From the NCBI GenBank assembly GCA_949361645.1, contig OX442420.1, positions 1,580,244 to 1,644,243 of the forward strand: a stretch of DNA of 64,000 nt, in the 5' to 3' direction. The position numbers were made by a program, and so were the translations under genes. This DNA comes from Spongilla lacustris (lineage: Eukaryota; Porifera; Demospongiae; Spongillida; Spongillidae). Below the pieces are notes generated by a model that searched no databases, was not told where the DNA came from, and was given only the letters and a program-made list of their open reading frames with translations. Shown in pieces: positions 33,641 through 45,229 of the stretch (its first letter is position 1; every line of letters starts with the position of its first letter).

Positions 33641-33780
33641 ATGTCTAACCTTCTAAGTCTCCTTGTGCTGACCATCATAGGAGGTATTATATGTCATCTT
33701 ATTCAAAGACGACAGGCTGATTCAACATGCCACGACACCATCACATCAGTGTGCAGAGTACTATGGTATATGAACGACAC
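33641..33780 (+). pseudogene. Small secreted protein gene cut by a transposon
   Basis: The exon-1 start is intact (MSNLLSLLVLTIIGGIIC, then HLIQRRQADSTC and ITSVCRVLWYMNDT) and nearly identical to the plus-strand gene at 21980. After the codons for NDT the sequence passes directly into CACTGTAAAAAATG, the end of a DNA transposon. The rest of exon 1 and exon 2 are not found before the window's next unrelated repeats, so the gene is truncated. Its promoter block (33518-33560) is still present. Confidence 0.85.
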
Positions 33781-33988
33781 ACTGTAAAAAATGTGGTGTG
33801 TGAAACACACCAAATTGTCATCACACCTATGGTGTGACGGCACACTCTAGTGTTTTAGGTGTGCTGGGCACACAACCACATAGGTGTGACAGTGAAATAG
33901 TGTGCTATGCACACTCCTCAGTGTGCTATGCACACTGAGGAGAAATTTTGATGATTTACACAATTTTACACCAATTTAAATTTCCCAT
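33780..33988. mobile_element. End of CACTA-like element with subterminal repeats
   Basis: Begins CACTGTAAAAAATGTGGTGTG. The first 170 bp hold inverted and direct repeats of tgtgctatgcacact, ggtgtgac and acacacca, as is usual for CMC (CACTA/Mirage/Chapaev) subterminal regions. The breakpoint is fixed by comparison with the uninterrupted paralogue at about 22119. The other end was not found. Confidence 0.75.
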
Positions 33989-36900
33989 TTAATCTTCAAT
34001 ATTATATTTTGGTACAATGTACATTGCATCAGTAAGTTTGTACAAAGCAAGTGGATGGTAGTCAGACAAGTCTCTTTGCTTACAAAATGCTATAGGAGTA
34101 GGTTTTTCTCTGGCAACTTCATATGCATGGAGGTGTTCTGCATAACTTTCCAATTTCAATGCCTCACATACAAACAAATGTTCATCTACATCTGTCAGCA
34201 AAATGTCAATAAGAAGACCAAATGTAGGAGATGAATTCAGAACAACGATGCAGCCCACAGAATATCGTGTTCCTTTCAACTCTATCCATTTTGTTCTGCA
34301 CAAAAAGATAGTACAATTCTTCAATGCATGGTTTTATATACCTTGGCAGTATTTACCTATGGAGATCTGTACATAAAATAGATGCCTCAGATAGCAAATC
34401 CCCATAGGAAAGTTCTTCTACTGAGGTTTTTGTTGCTATGAATAAAGGACAATAATAGAAGGAAATATAAAAAACTGATAGTAAAACCTTTTTATGAATA
34501 CACCAGTATACATGCATGTACACAAAGTAATGGCTAAATGTGTGCCAGCATATCATCTCAAAGTGCATACAAGCTAAACTTCTTTTGATGAAATTGATTT
34601 CATTGAAATCTAATGCAATAATGTAAAGCAAGGACACTGCAATTGGTTATTTCCTATATTCAGCTAGCCAAGCAAGAAAATAGCAGATCATTTGATGAAA
34701 ATAAAACAATTTTGGTTTGTTTTAATCTTGCCAGGAAAGTTCATGCACAAAATCCAAGGATGGTCTACCATAAGGCTACAAGCATCTAATGTATTGAAGT
34801 ACCCAACTTACACTTTCCTGTCAACATTTCTTTTACAAGTGATTGTTGTCCAAGAAGTTGATAGCAAACCAGCCGTTGGTATCTCTCTGCCAGTGACTTT
34901 GAAATGTTTTTGAAGCATCTAATCTTACGAGCAAGATCTTTAAAATAGCTGTGTTTTGCTTCATACCTCATGCACCAATATCTTGTCATTGGACCACACC
35001 TACAGAGGAGCAAAGTAAGGTATACCAAGTGCCCAACAAAAGAATGCAACACTTTTAAACTCAGCAATTTATAAACCACTTCATGTTTGTAATATAGAAT
35101 AACATTTATAGCCCAATTAAATTAATATTGTACGTGGTTAGGAAATTCTATAACCCTCATAAGCATATTCAAAGCCCTCTGTTATCAAGCTATTCAAAGT
35201 ATTTCAGTTAATATAAAATTTTATCAAGGTTCAAGCTGTAATTAGATAACTAATTTTAACAGGCTAACTAATTATTCCCTATTATCTAAATTATGAATCA
35301 TCATTTCATTAAAATTGTGTAACAGTAAGTTATTACAATTTGAAGTTCATTAAAATTGTAGGCTATTTAGATTGTTTTGATTTTTGTGTTGAATACTTTA
35401 ATAATCTGCAGTTTATAATTCTAACCATGCAAAAAAAGTGATTGTGTAAATTGCAAGTTATTTGATTTACACCATTCATATTTGTGACTGCATAATTCAT
35501 AAATTCATTTAGATTGATAATCTTATTAAGAAACATGTACATGCAATATAAGTTTACAACCACTATTACATACATGTGCATGTACCTTTCCATCCACACA
35601 GGAATGTGCACCATGTAATGCATTTTGGGGATTATAGGGCTGTCAGGATACAGAAGCTTGAACTTTGTATGGTGGTCTCTAATTAATAGTCTGACATAGG
35701 CGACATCATCCAGTGATGCCCTTGGAGCAAACACGTAGTCTATGATAGTTAGCAGCAAGAGGAAGAGATCCCAGTTTTAATTATTCTCAGGAATAATATC
35801 ACCTATCATAACAGGTAGCAGTCTTCCTAAGCACCACATCTTTGATGCTGCAGAAAGAGGTACAGTATAAAATCATTTCTCACACACATATTTTACCTTC
35901 TAGTTTCAGGTGATGATCATTTTTCTTCAATGTGTCAGATGAAATTGGGTTGGGCTTGTTGTCCTTGTCTGGGTATAAGTATGGGAACGTTTCTATCCTT
36001 GTGTTGAGTGTTGATAGAACAAGAATTTTTTCGTCAATGAGGTATTTCAAAAGTTCCTTAATCTCATACTCAAGGGTGCCTTCCAAAACATCATGCACTA
36101 ATATCTTGAGGCAAACCCTCGGTCACATGAAAGAAACGAGATGTATTCAATATTGAGTCATGATGTATCCCATACGTTGTAGCCATGTGGTCATGAAGAG
36201 GGCCATTTAGATTCTGACAATGTTGTTTGTGAATTTCTTTAGTTCTTTGTTGAAAGTCTTCCACAAAAAACTAATAAAAATGAGGCAGAAAAAAAATGCA
36301 CCTCGGTTGAACTAAATAATGATCTCAAGCCGTAGTATGCAATGAGCACTTAGCATATGAACATGTATAATTGTGCATATATCTTTGTAGCACACAGTCC
36401 AGCTCAATAATTTTTGTATTGGTGGGCAAAACAATTTTTGGCAATGGTATTTAGCTATAGAAAGCATATTGTAGCTTGGCATTAATTTTAAATGCATGGA
36501 TGCAAAGGTAAATACACAGCTTACTTCATTTAAAATATGATCATCAGAGAGCAATTGGTGCAAGGAACTCAGCAGAGGAACATCATAGACAACATCCCAT
36601 GTCAGACCAACAAGTGAATTGTTTTGCTTTGTGATGCGTCTTGTGGTTACACCAAGCTTCCGTTCAACAGGTTCCTGTAATACAATTTCAGTTATGATGT
36701 TCTCTACAAGACATTGCTGAAATTAAAACTAGAGTGCATTTATTTTTTATAAGCCATACATTAAAATTGAGGTGTTGATCCTCGCTTTCTTTTTCCAAAA
36801 AAAAAAAATCAAATGTATACCAGGATAAAGCATTACAAGGGCAACACTTATACTGTTGTAAATGTATATAGATAAATAAATAAAATACGTACCCTATATA

Positions 36901-37589
36901 ATTATTCCAATTTCAGTGTAAGAATCATGTAGCAGAGGATCCAGAAAATTAAGAAAGGTCAAAAACGTACATAAAAAATCATTATTGCAATTAAAACTTA
37001 CTATCAAGTTAAAATGATTAGAATATAATTTCTTTTGCAAATAAGCTGTTTGGAGGCCATCAAATGGATCTTTGTATTCATCAAACACTGCATTGATTTG
37101 GGACACCACCTTTGGATCACAATTTGCATTTGTGAGACATTCTTTCACTGCATCACCAAGCTGAGTAACTGTTGTCTGAACCATATCTGAAATATCACAA
37201 GCTAAGCCATCTAAAGCAATCTGTGTGATTTTATACTGTTCTTTTGCTTTTAGAAGGAAAAGAGCTCCTGTATGTTTCAAAATCACCTGGTCACCATGGT
37301 CGGGTTCGGGAGATTGAGTGCAGTCGAATGGTTCACTGTCCTCTAGAGCAGAAGAAGAAAATGGATTTTCTTGGTGCACAAATTCTGAATGTTGCTTTTG
37401 CAAATGCTTCCGAAGGCATTGATAAGAACTGTATGTCCTTGGACAGCCATCGATTCCGCATGTTAAATGTAGATTAGGCTCCCAAGAATGTACTGAGCTA
37501 ATATGTCGAAGGACAGGCTCAAATCGTGGATTTGCAAATTTGTGACACATAGAGCAAACATATTTATCTCCGATAGCACCAGTCGTCAT
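33989..37589 (-). pseudogene. C2H2 zinc-finger transposase of a CACTA-like element, seven exons
   Basis: Exons on the minus strand: 37589-37002, 36674-36525, 36270-35897, 35847-35586, 34999-34812, 34435-34357 and 34295-33989. All are bounded by AG/GT with matching phases, for about 648 residues. The N-terminus has two C2H2 fingers (CSMCHKF...H and CGIDGCPRTY...H). Then come the conserved blocks of a transposase family common in animal genomes: LHQLLSDDHILNE, MHDVLEGTLEYE, MHYMVHIPVW, RYWCMRYEAKHSYFKDLA and FKNISKSLAERYQ. Candidate catalytic acids are D of HDVLEG, D in the IDYVFAP block and E of RYEAKH (inference). Two lesions kill it: one extra base at about 36099, just before MHDVLEG, and a TAA at the ENN*NWDLF site in exon 4. 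Assignment to CMC/EnSpm rests on the CACTG end and these motifs. Confidence 0.8.
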
Positions 37590-37649
37590 ATTGCACAACA
37601 AAACAAACAGCGTATTCTAATTAAAAAGCGCCATATAACGGAGCACGTG

Positions 37650-37954
37650 ATGGATGATCGAGTGATGGCGAGAACTGTTTTGGTTTCCTACTTAGATAAT
37701 AATAAAAGAATAGTCCTTCCTTCAGAAAAGTCGGAAGGTGACCTGAGTTATTTGAAAGATCAGTTTTTGACCCAATTTAAGTTCGAAAGGAACGTGACAT
37801 TGAAAGTTACGTTTCAACGATTTGATTCCGAATGGAACGAGTACGTCGACTTGGACGATACAGAGGAAATAAGGCACAAAGATAAGCTGAAAGCTGTCGT
37901 CACTCCACTTATTTCTTGTAACACGGATCAATTTCCTCATCTCACAGTGGCAAG
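37650..37954 (+). CDS. Second, divergent gene of the CACTA-like element (PB1-like fold), first exon
   Basis: ATG at 37650 opens 101 codons that end AAG|gtacgt, a good donor. The sequence LKVTFQRFDSEWNEYVDLDD followed by DKLKAVVTP has the basic-acidic pattern seen in PB1/ubiquitin-like modules of proteins carried with this transposon family (family memory, not searched). Its start is only 60 bp from the transposase start on the other strand, so one bidirectional promoter must serve both. Downstream exons are missing: repeat DNA begins at about 37990, so the gene is truncated. An upstream in-frame extension exists to 37503 but overlaps the transposase exon. Confidence 0.55.
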
Positions 37955-37989
37955 GTACGTGTACCACTTGAAAGAGTTATAAGCATCCA

Positions 37990-38181
37990 GCCTGGTTTTT
38001 TTTTTAAACAAAAAAACGGAGCGTGTAGCTAGGGAATAGTGTTAAAAATATGGTTGTCCTGGTTTTGTTGAGGCTTGAACATGGGTTTTACCTATACATC
38101 CACCGTGGGCACTCAATCCTATATAGGATGGTTTTTACGCGCTATTCCCTCGCTCCAAAATGGGTTTTCGTTAGAAAGCTG
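37990..38181. mobile_element. Foldback MITE, copy 2 (truncates the CACTA-like element)
   Basis: Inverted words cggagcg ... gggaatagtg and cgctattccctcgctcc face each other, and the inside shares cctggttttgtt, catgggttttac, cactcaatcc and ggatggtttttac with the element at 9712-10008. It lies directly between the CACTA-like element and the Merlin element. Confidence 0.6.
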
Positions 38182-40922
38182 GGCATAAGTACAGTTTAGG
38201 TTCCGGAATTAATATTCATTACAATAGTAAGGTTTCGTGGCCAAGCCGTTTGTTTAGACATTATGAATATCATTAAGGCAACTCGGCATTGTTTTTTAGC
38301 GGAACTGCTGCTTCCTTCCGTGTAGCACGAGCTAGGGCCATTTCACCACCAAAACTTGGCATAGCGGTTTAGGTTCCGGAATTAATATTCATTACAATAG
38401 TAAGGTTTCTTGGCCAAGCCGTTTGTTTAGACATTATGAAATCATTAAGGCAACTCGGCATTGTTTTTTAGCGGAACTGCTGCTTCCTTCCGTGTAGCAC
38501 GAGCTAGGGCCATTTCACCACCAAAACTTGGCATAGCGTTTAGAAGTCCTAACATGTCACAAAACCACGCCTGCACGTATGCCACACAGGCCCATGCCCA
38601 CACTGGAGTGGTATCTCCAAAACCACGTGCATGGCGCCCGATAGTACGCGTGCAATACAATGGCGAAATTATGATTGCCACACGCAATCCACGATCTTGT
38701 ATGCACACCTTGGCGCCCAGGCCGGCCAAAGTACTACTTCATACACAGTGTGGTCTAGGCCCCAGACTATTCGTAGCACATCACACCTCAACGTTTCATT
38801 GCGCATGCGCAATTAATATAGTTTACATGTTCTGCCACTTATCGAGGCGCCAATCGCAGTACATTGTATTGCATCCCGATAGTAATCGTGGCGCCAATCG
38901 CGGTACAAAATTTGTCCAATAGCTATTGCAGTACAAAATTTGTCCAATAGAATTCTGGCAGGAGCGATCCGGATCAAGAGAGGGAAATGCGCGCCAAGAG
39001 GTCGACCAATCGTCTTAGTGGGCGCGTTAGATTTACTATTTTAATGGCGGGAAAGCATGTATAAAAACACTTTCAAATGTACAGTTGTATATCATTGAAA
39101 TGGCTGCTGGCCATGGACCTTTCGGGTTGCCATTAGAGTATTGGTCTTATAAAAGACTGCTCAAGAAGGTTCTGTGTGACAGGGACACGGCTATATCCTG
39201 GTGCAAGGCAAAAGGTCTGCTAGTACGATCGCAAAAATGCGGCCAGTGTAATGTACCAATGTCGTGGGTAAAGCACAACGGAATTGATGGATACAGGTGA
39301 GCCGGCTGCACGAATGTACGTATTACTGCATATTATAATTATACTGATGAATGCACTATAGATGGCGCTGTCCACGTTGCAGAAGGGCCAAATCCATTCG
39401 TGTGAATTCGTGGTTTTCGCGCAGCCATCTGAGCATTGAACAGATCCTTGAGTTGACATATCTGTGGACGGAGGATCTGTCACAAAAAACTATTATGAAG
39501 TGGGTGGACATATCCTCCAAAAGTACAATAGTAGATTGGTGCAACTTTTGCCGCGAGCTTTGTGCTGTTTTCATGGCTGAACACAGTCAAAAAATAGGTG
39601 GCCCCGGTACAGTGGTGGAAGTGGACGAGGCTAAGTTCGGAAAAAGGAGGAACAGACAACGTCTTCATGGTAGTCGTTCCGACAAGAGATGCTGCGACTT
39701 TACTCCCCATAATTTTAAAGCATGTACTACCTGGAACCGAGATTCATACAGACGAATGGCGTTCCTACGCTCGATTGCAGCGTCGGGGATTCCAGCACCA
39801 TACCGTGAATCATTCCGTTAACTTTGTTGATCCCACCACAGGAGCTCATACCCAGACAATTGAGAATACTTGGGCACATGCGAAAAAAAAATACAAGAGG
39901 ATGTTCGGGACGTCTTCTGAACTTTTCCCCACTTATCTGGTGGAATTTTCTTGGAGACGCCAATATGGGAAAGACACACCTTTTGCTATGTTTATAAACT
40001 GCATTTCTTCAGTGTATCGTTTGTAACTGAGCCCTTGTATCTGCCTAAATACGTGCATGTTGCTCATGTATACTTTTAAATGATCGCAATAGCAGAAACG
40101 GTGCAGCCGTCTGAGACTACCGTACGAGAGGCCGAGGGTGCATGCACGGGTTGGTTTAAGCGGTGGACGAAGCTGTAGGTCACGTGACATTAAAATTATA
40201 TTGATAGCTGCGCTCATAGCAGCACAAATAGTAGGTCTACTTCATTATTTGCTTCGCGGCCCGGGCGCCAATCACATTCGAGTGCATACAAGATCGTGGA
40301 TTTCGTGTAGCATTGCACTCATAATTTCAGAGGTACGCCATTGTATTGCACGTGGTTTTGGGGATACCACTCCACCTGTGTGGCATACGTACACGCGTGG
40401 TTTTGTGACATGTTAGGACTTCTAAACGCTATGCCAAGTTTTGGCGGTGAAATGGCCCTAGCTCGTGCTACACGGAAGGAAGCGGCAGTTCCGCTAAAAA
40501 ACAATGCCGAGTTGCCTTAATGATATTCATAATGTCTAAACAAACGGCTTGGCCACGAAACCTTACTATTGTAATGAATATTAATTCCGGAACCTAAACT
40601 GTACTTATGCCCGCCATTGTATTGCACGCGTACTATCGGGCGCCATGCACGTGGTTTTGGAGATACCACTCCAGTGTGGGCATGGGCCTGTGTGGCATAC
40701 GTGCAGGCGTGGTTTTGTGACATGTTAGGACTTCTAAACGCTATGCCAAGTTTTGGTGGTGAAATGGCCCTAGCTCGTGCTACACGGAAGGAAGCAGCAG
40801 TTTCGCTAAAAAACAATGCCGAGTTGCCTTAATGATTTCATAATGTCTAAACAAACGGCTTGGCCACGAAACCTTACTATTGTAATGAATATTAATTCCG
40901 GAACCTAAACTGTACTTATGCC
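38182..40922 (+). mobile_element. Merlin-type DNA transposon with duplicated inverted ends
   Basis: Ends read ggcataagtacagtttagg and its exact complement. The right end consists of two tandem copies of a block of about 300 bp (40335-40611 and 40612-40922). The left end has one shortened copy (38182-38367) and one full copy (about 38371-38665) in opposite orientation. The transposase lies between, at 39100-40026. An 8-9 bp target duplication, expected for Merlin, is not visible. A small internal direct repeat (gcgccaatcgcggtacaaaa, tttgtccaatag) occurs at 38845-38950. Confidence 0.85.
39100..40026 (+). pseudogene. Merlin (ISXO2/IS1595-like) transposase with internal deletion
   Basis: Exon 1 (39100-39296) and exon 2 (from 39362) are joined by a 65-bp intron (gtgagc ... 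actatag) that falls inside the zinc-binding part: CGQCNVPM in exon 1 and WRCPRCRRAK in exon 2. The first catalytic Asp lies in VVEVDEAKFGKRR (39615-39650). The second lies in EIHTDEWRSY, and the third acid in HTQTIENTWAHAKKKYKRM, with the family signature HTVNHSVNFVDPTTGAHT before it. Between GKRR and DNVFMVVV about 20 residues normally found in Merlin (the GRRVEGQWVFGG block) are missing and the frame shifts, so the copy is inactive. The start at 39100 is the first ATG in frame. The C-terminus is complete (SSVYRL, TAA). Confidence 0.88.
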
Positions 40923-41055
40923 GGCGGATGAGTTCGAACTGTACGAATACGACGATCGATATTCAAGCTCGATACATTGGACGAGGATGGAGAGATTGAG
41001 AAAAGTAGCGATGGCGGTCGTACCACTGACGTTGGTGGTTGTATTAGTGATAGGG
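40923..41055 (+). other. Short coding-like stretch, unrecognised
   Basis: Acid-rich words (DEFELYEYDD in one frame, LDEDGEIEKSSDGG in another) suggest an old exon with a frame change next to the Merlin end. Too short to assign. Confidence 0.25.
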
Positions 41056-41059
41056 AGTG

Positions 41060-44000
41060 AGCAGCCCCTGAATTACCAAAAGAGCCACCAGCCCCACCCC
41101 CACATAGCCAGGGGCTAATGGGGCTAGGCCCTTCACTACAAGTTCGCTCAGCAGCCCTGGGGCCAAAGAGGCCATCCCCACACAGCAGAACCACAAGCCC
41201 CCTCACTGCAAGTGCACACTATATACCTTTGGAACCATTAAGCCTCATGCTGCAATTTAAATTAATGGCCTCACATTCCAAATAGTGGAGCCATCAAGTG
41301 GAATTAACAGGCCCCATAATTCCAGCAAGGGAGCCACCAGCTAACCTGGCCTATGGAGCTAACATCCACAATGCCAGTGGAGACACCAGCCCTCTCGCAG
41401 ATAGATCATCAGACACCCACACTGCCAGCAGGGATGTGGCCCCCACAATAATGCCAGTGGAGATGCCAGCCCTCAGGCTGCAAATGGAATCAGCATCCCC
41501 AACAATTTCAGGGGAGCTATGAACTACAGGTACCAACAACACGTGATGACCTCACTACCAGATCAATCATTAACCCTCACTCTGCAAGTGGTCTTAACAG
41601 GCTCCACACACTGGGACCAACCCCCCCCCTCCCCCCCCCCCCCCCCCCACTACCTTTCTTTCAATGCAAGTTGAGTCAGCTGGGATCCCCACACAGTAGA
41701 ACCACCAGCCCCCTCACCCCAAGCTCATGAACAATACCAGTGGAACCTGTAAAGTCTACACTGCAACTGAACTTAATAAATAAAGCCTCACACTGCAGCC
41801 AGCAGCCCATGGAACCATTCTTACAGAACACCCTCAGCTACCCAGGGCCAATGGGGTAGCCTCCACAAAGTCAGTGAAGATGCCACCCCAAGTTGAGTCA
41901 GCAGCCCCCACACAAACAAGGGCCAATAGGGCCAGCCCCACACAGTACAACCACCAGCCCCTCTCTGCTCACTTCAAATAGAGCCACTAGACCCTCTACC
42001 AGTACACACTGCAAGTCCAGACGGCAGGCCACATCAGTGGAGCCCTCTCACCGATGGAGCCCAGCAAGGAAGTACCAGCTGCCACACAACCAGTGGTTAA
42101 TCGAGCCCCCAGAATAATGCCAGTGGAGAAACCAGCCCTCGCACTGCAAGTGGATTCAGCAACCCCAAAAATTTCAGGGGTACATGTAAATGTACTTGAG
42201 GGGGAAAAGAAAACCACACATGCCCTCTTCAAACACTACAACAGAACAAGTGGAACTTTAAGCCCTCATAGTTAATACATAGCAGTCCTCACAGCCCCCC
42301 CCGCCCCCCCCCCCCCCCCCCCCCCCCCCGCTACTACCTGTCCTACATGTACAATGAAAGAGGGGCCAATCAGCCAATGGGACAGTACAACCACCAACCC
42401 TCTTCATTAGTCAGGGAACATGTACCAAGAACACATGCCGTCACTACAAGTTGAACCTCAATGCAAGTGGACTTAACAGGCCCACCACACACTGGTGCCC
42501 CCCCCTCAGCCCCCCTCTGCTCACTACGTGTCCTTCACTGCAAGTTGCGTCAGCTGTCCATGAGCCAATGGGGGCCATAGAACTGCAATCACACACTACC
42601 TTTGGAACCAACCATTAAACCCCATACTGCAAGTGAACTCAATACTGCAAAACCTGACCCCCACACTGCCAGCAAGGGAGCCCCAGCTGTCACACAACCA
42701 GAGTGTCAATGTGGCCCCCACTTAATGCCAGTGGAGAAGGCAGCCCTCAAACTGGAAATGGAGTCAGTAGCCCCAACAATTTCAGGGGACATGTGCATGT
42801 ACGCACATGTACCAATGGAATAACACATGTCCCACCAATGGAACCATGCAGTGGAACTTTTAGCCCTCACAATAAGTGGACTTATTACTTAGCAGCCCCC
42901 ACAACCTGTCTTTCACTGAAAGAGGGGGCTAATGGGACCATCACCACACAGTACAACTACCAGCCTTCCTCATTGCAAGCCAATGGAACCTCTGCTCAAA
43001 CATTGGAGCTACCAGTCTTCTCACAAATAGAGCTATCATACCCCCACACTGCTAGCAGAAATGTGGCCCGCACAATAATGCCAATGGAGATGCCAGCCCT
43101 CAGGCTGCAAATGGAATCAGCATCCCCAACAATTTCAGGGGAGCAATGAACTACATGTACCAACAACACGGGATGACCTCACTACCAGATCAATCATTAA
43201 CCCTCACTCCGCAAGTGGTCTTAACAGGCTCCACACATTGGGACCAACCCCCCCCCCCCCCCCCCTCCCACTATCTTCACTATATTTTTTTCAATACAAG
43301 TTGAGTCAACTGGGATCCCCCACACAGTAGAACCACCAGCCCCCTCACCGCAAGCTCATGAACAATACCAGTGGAACCTGTAAAGTCTACACTGCAACTG
43401 AACTTCATAAATAAAGCCTCACACTGCAGCCAGCAGCCCATGGAACCATTCTTACAGAACACCCTCAGCTACCCAGGGCCAATGGGGTAGCCTCCACAAA
43501 GTCAGTGAAGATGCCACCCCAAGTTGAGTCAGCAGCCCCCACACAAACATGGGCCAATAGGGCCAGCCCCACACAGTACAATCACCAGCCCCTCTCTGCT
43601 CACTTCAAATAGAGCCACTAGACCCTCTACCAGTACACACTGCAAGTCCAGACGGCAGGCCACATCAGTGGAGCCCTCTCACCGATGGAGCCCAGCAAGG
43701 AAGTACCAGCTGCCACACAACCAGTGGTTAATCGAGCCCCCAGAATAATGCCAGTGGAGAAACCAGCCCTCGCACTGCAAGTGGATTCAGCAACCCCAAA
43801 ATTTTCAGGGGTACATGTAAATGTACTTGAGGGGGAAAAGAAAACCACCCATGCCCTCTTCAAACACTACAACAGAACAAGTGGAACTTTAAGCCCTCAT
43901 AGTTAATACTTAGCAGTCCCACAGCCCCCCCCCCCCCCCCCCGCTACTACCTGTCCTACATGTACAATGAAAGAGGGGCCAATCAGCCAATGGGACAGTA

Positions 44001-44835
44001 CAACCACCAACCCTCTTCATTAGTCAGGGAACATGTACCAAGAACACATGCCGTCACTACAAGTTGAACCTCAATGCAAGTGGACTTAACAGGCCCACCA
44101 CACACTGGTGCCAGCCCTCGCCCCTCCTCCCCCCCCCCCCCCCCCCTCAGCCCCCCTCTGCTCACTACGTGTCCTTCACTGCAAGTTGCGTCAGCTGTCC
44201 ATGAGCCAATGGGGGCCATAGAACTACCACTCCGCCTCACTGCAATCACACACTACCTTTGGAACCAACCATTAACCCCCATACTGCAAGTGAACTCAAT
44301 ACTGCAAAACCTGACCCCCACACTGCCAGCAAGGGAGCACCAGCTGTCACACAACCAGAGTGTCAATGTGGCCCCCACTTAATGCCAGTGGAGAAGGCAG
44401 CCCTCACACTGTAAATTGAGTCAGTAGCCCCATGCAGCAATTTCAGGCGACATGTGCACGTATACACATGTACCAATGGAATCACACATGCCCCCTTCAA
44501 ACACTACCAATGGAACCAGTGGAACGTTTAGCCCTCACAGCAAGTGGACTTATTCCTTAGCAGCCTCCACAGCGCCTACCCCCACCCCCCCCACTACCTG
44601 TCCTTCACTGAAAGAGGGGGCTAATGGGACCATCACCACACAGTACAACTACCAGCCTTCCTCATTGCAAGTCAATGGAACCATTAACTCCCAAGCTGCA
44701 ATTGAACTTAGTAACCTCACACTGCAAGTCCAGTCAAAAGCGCTGCACAACCAGTGGAGCCACCAGCCCTTCCACATGTGGTGTTATCAAACCGTTCACT
44801 GCCAGCCGTCAATGGGGCCCCCATAATAATGTCCA
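41060..44835 (+). repeat. Complex minisatellite with a 1.63-kb higher-order repeat
   Basis: Irregular units of about 25-50 bp built from ccaccagccct, cactgcaagtgga, agcagcccccaca and aatttcaggggagc. At a larger scale about 1.63 kb is repeated: 41420-43050 and 43050-44680 share long nearly identical stretches (for example 41893-42275 and 43524-43906), with differences mainly in poly-C length and small deletions. Frames with high Pro/Ser/Thr content are by-products. Poly-C runs lie at 41623-41648, 42294-42329, 43249-43265, 43926-43942 and 44131-44146. Confidence 0.92.
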
Positions 44836-45225
44836 TACTCTACAAATGGTTCCCCTTCATGTGTGGGTTACACTGGTAGTGAGGAGGCTGGTGACTTTGC
44901 TGACAGTGTGGGGTCTGCTAACTTCACTTGGGAAGGTGTGATGCATAATATTGTTGCCTTTATGGACTGTGCCTACGTGTGCAATTTACATGCAGTTGTA
45001 TATTCCACATGTTACTTTTATGACATTTAAAATGGTACTTATTGCTCCATGTACATAAAGCACTAGTTTCCAGCAAGAGGGTACATGTACATTTTAGATG
45101 TACAACTCAAACCTTCTTGTACGCCTTGCTTGCCTATATAAACTAACTACCACCCTAAATCAGTACTGATAGGGCAGGTAATGATATTCACCCACCAAAA
45201 ACAAGGCTTCACTTCACCTCAGATA
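44836..45225. other. Spacer between arrays, no gene recognised
   Basis: Unique AT-rich DNA with no frame of note. Confidence 0.45.
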
Positions 45226-45229
45226 AAAT

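Noticed and set aside
38461..38922. 153-residue plus frame and its mirror frames at 40319-40816
   Set aside because: They lie in the inverted terminal blocks of the Merlin element and recur only because those blocks are duplicated; the transposase is elsewhere.
41893..43906. Pro/Ser/Thr-rich proteins that occur twice with almost the same sequence
   Set aside because: The repetition is that of the 1.63-kb higher-order DNA repeat; the frames have no start context or domain and shift elsewhere.
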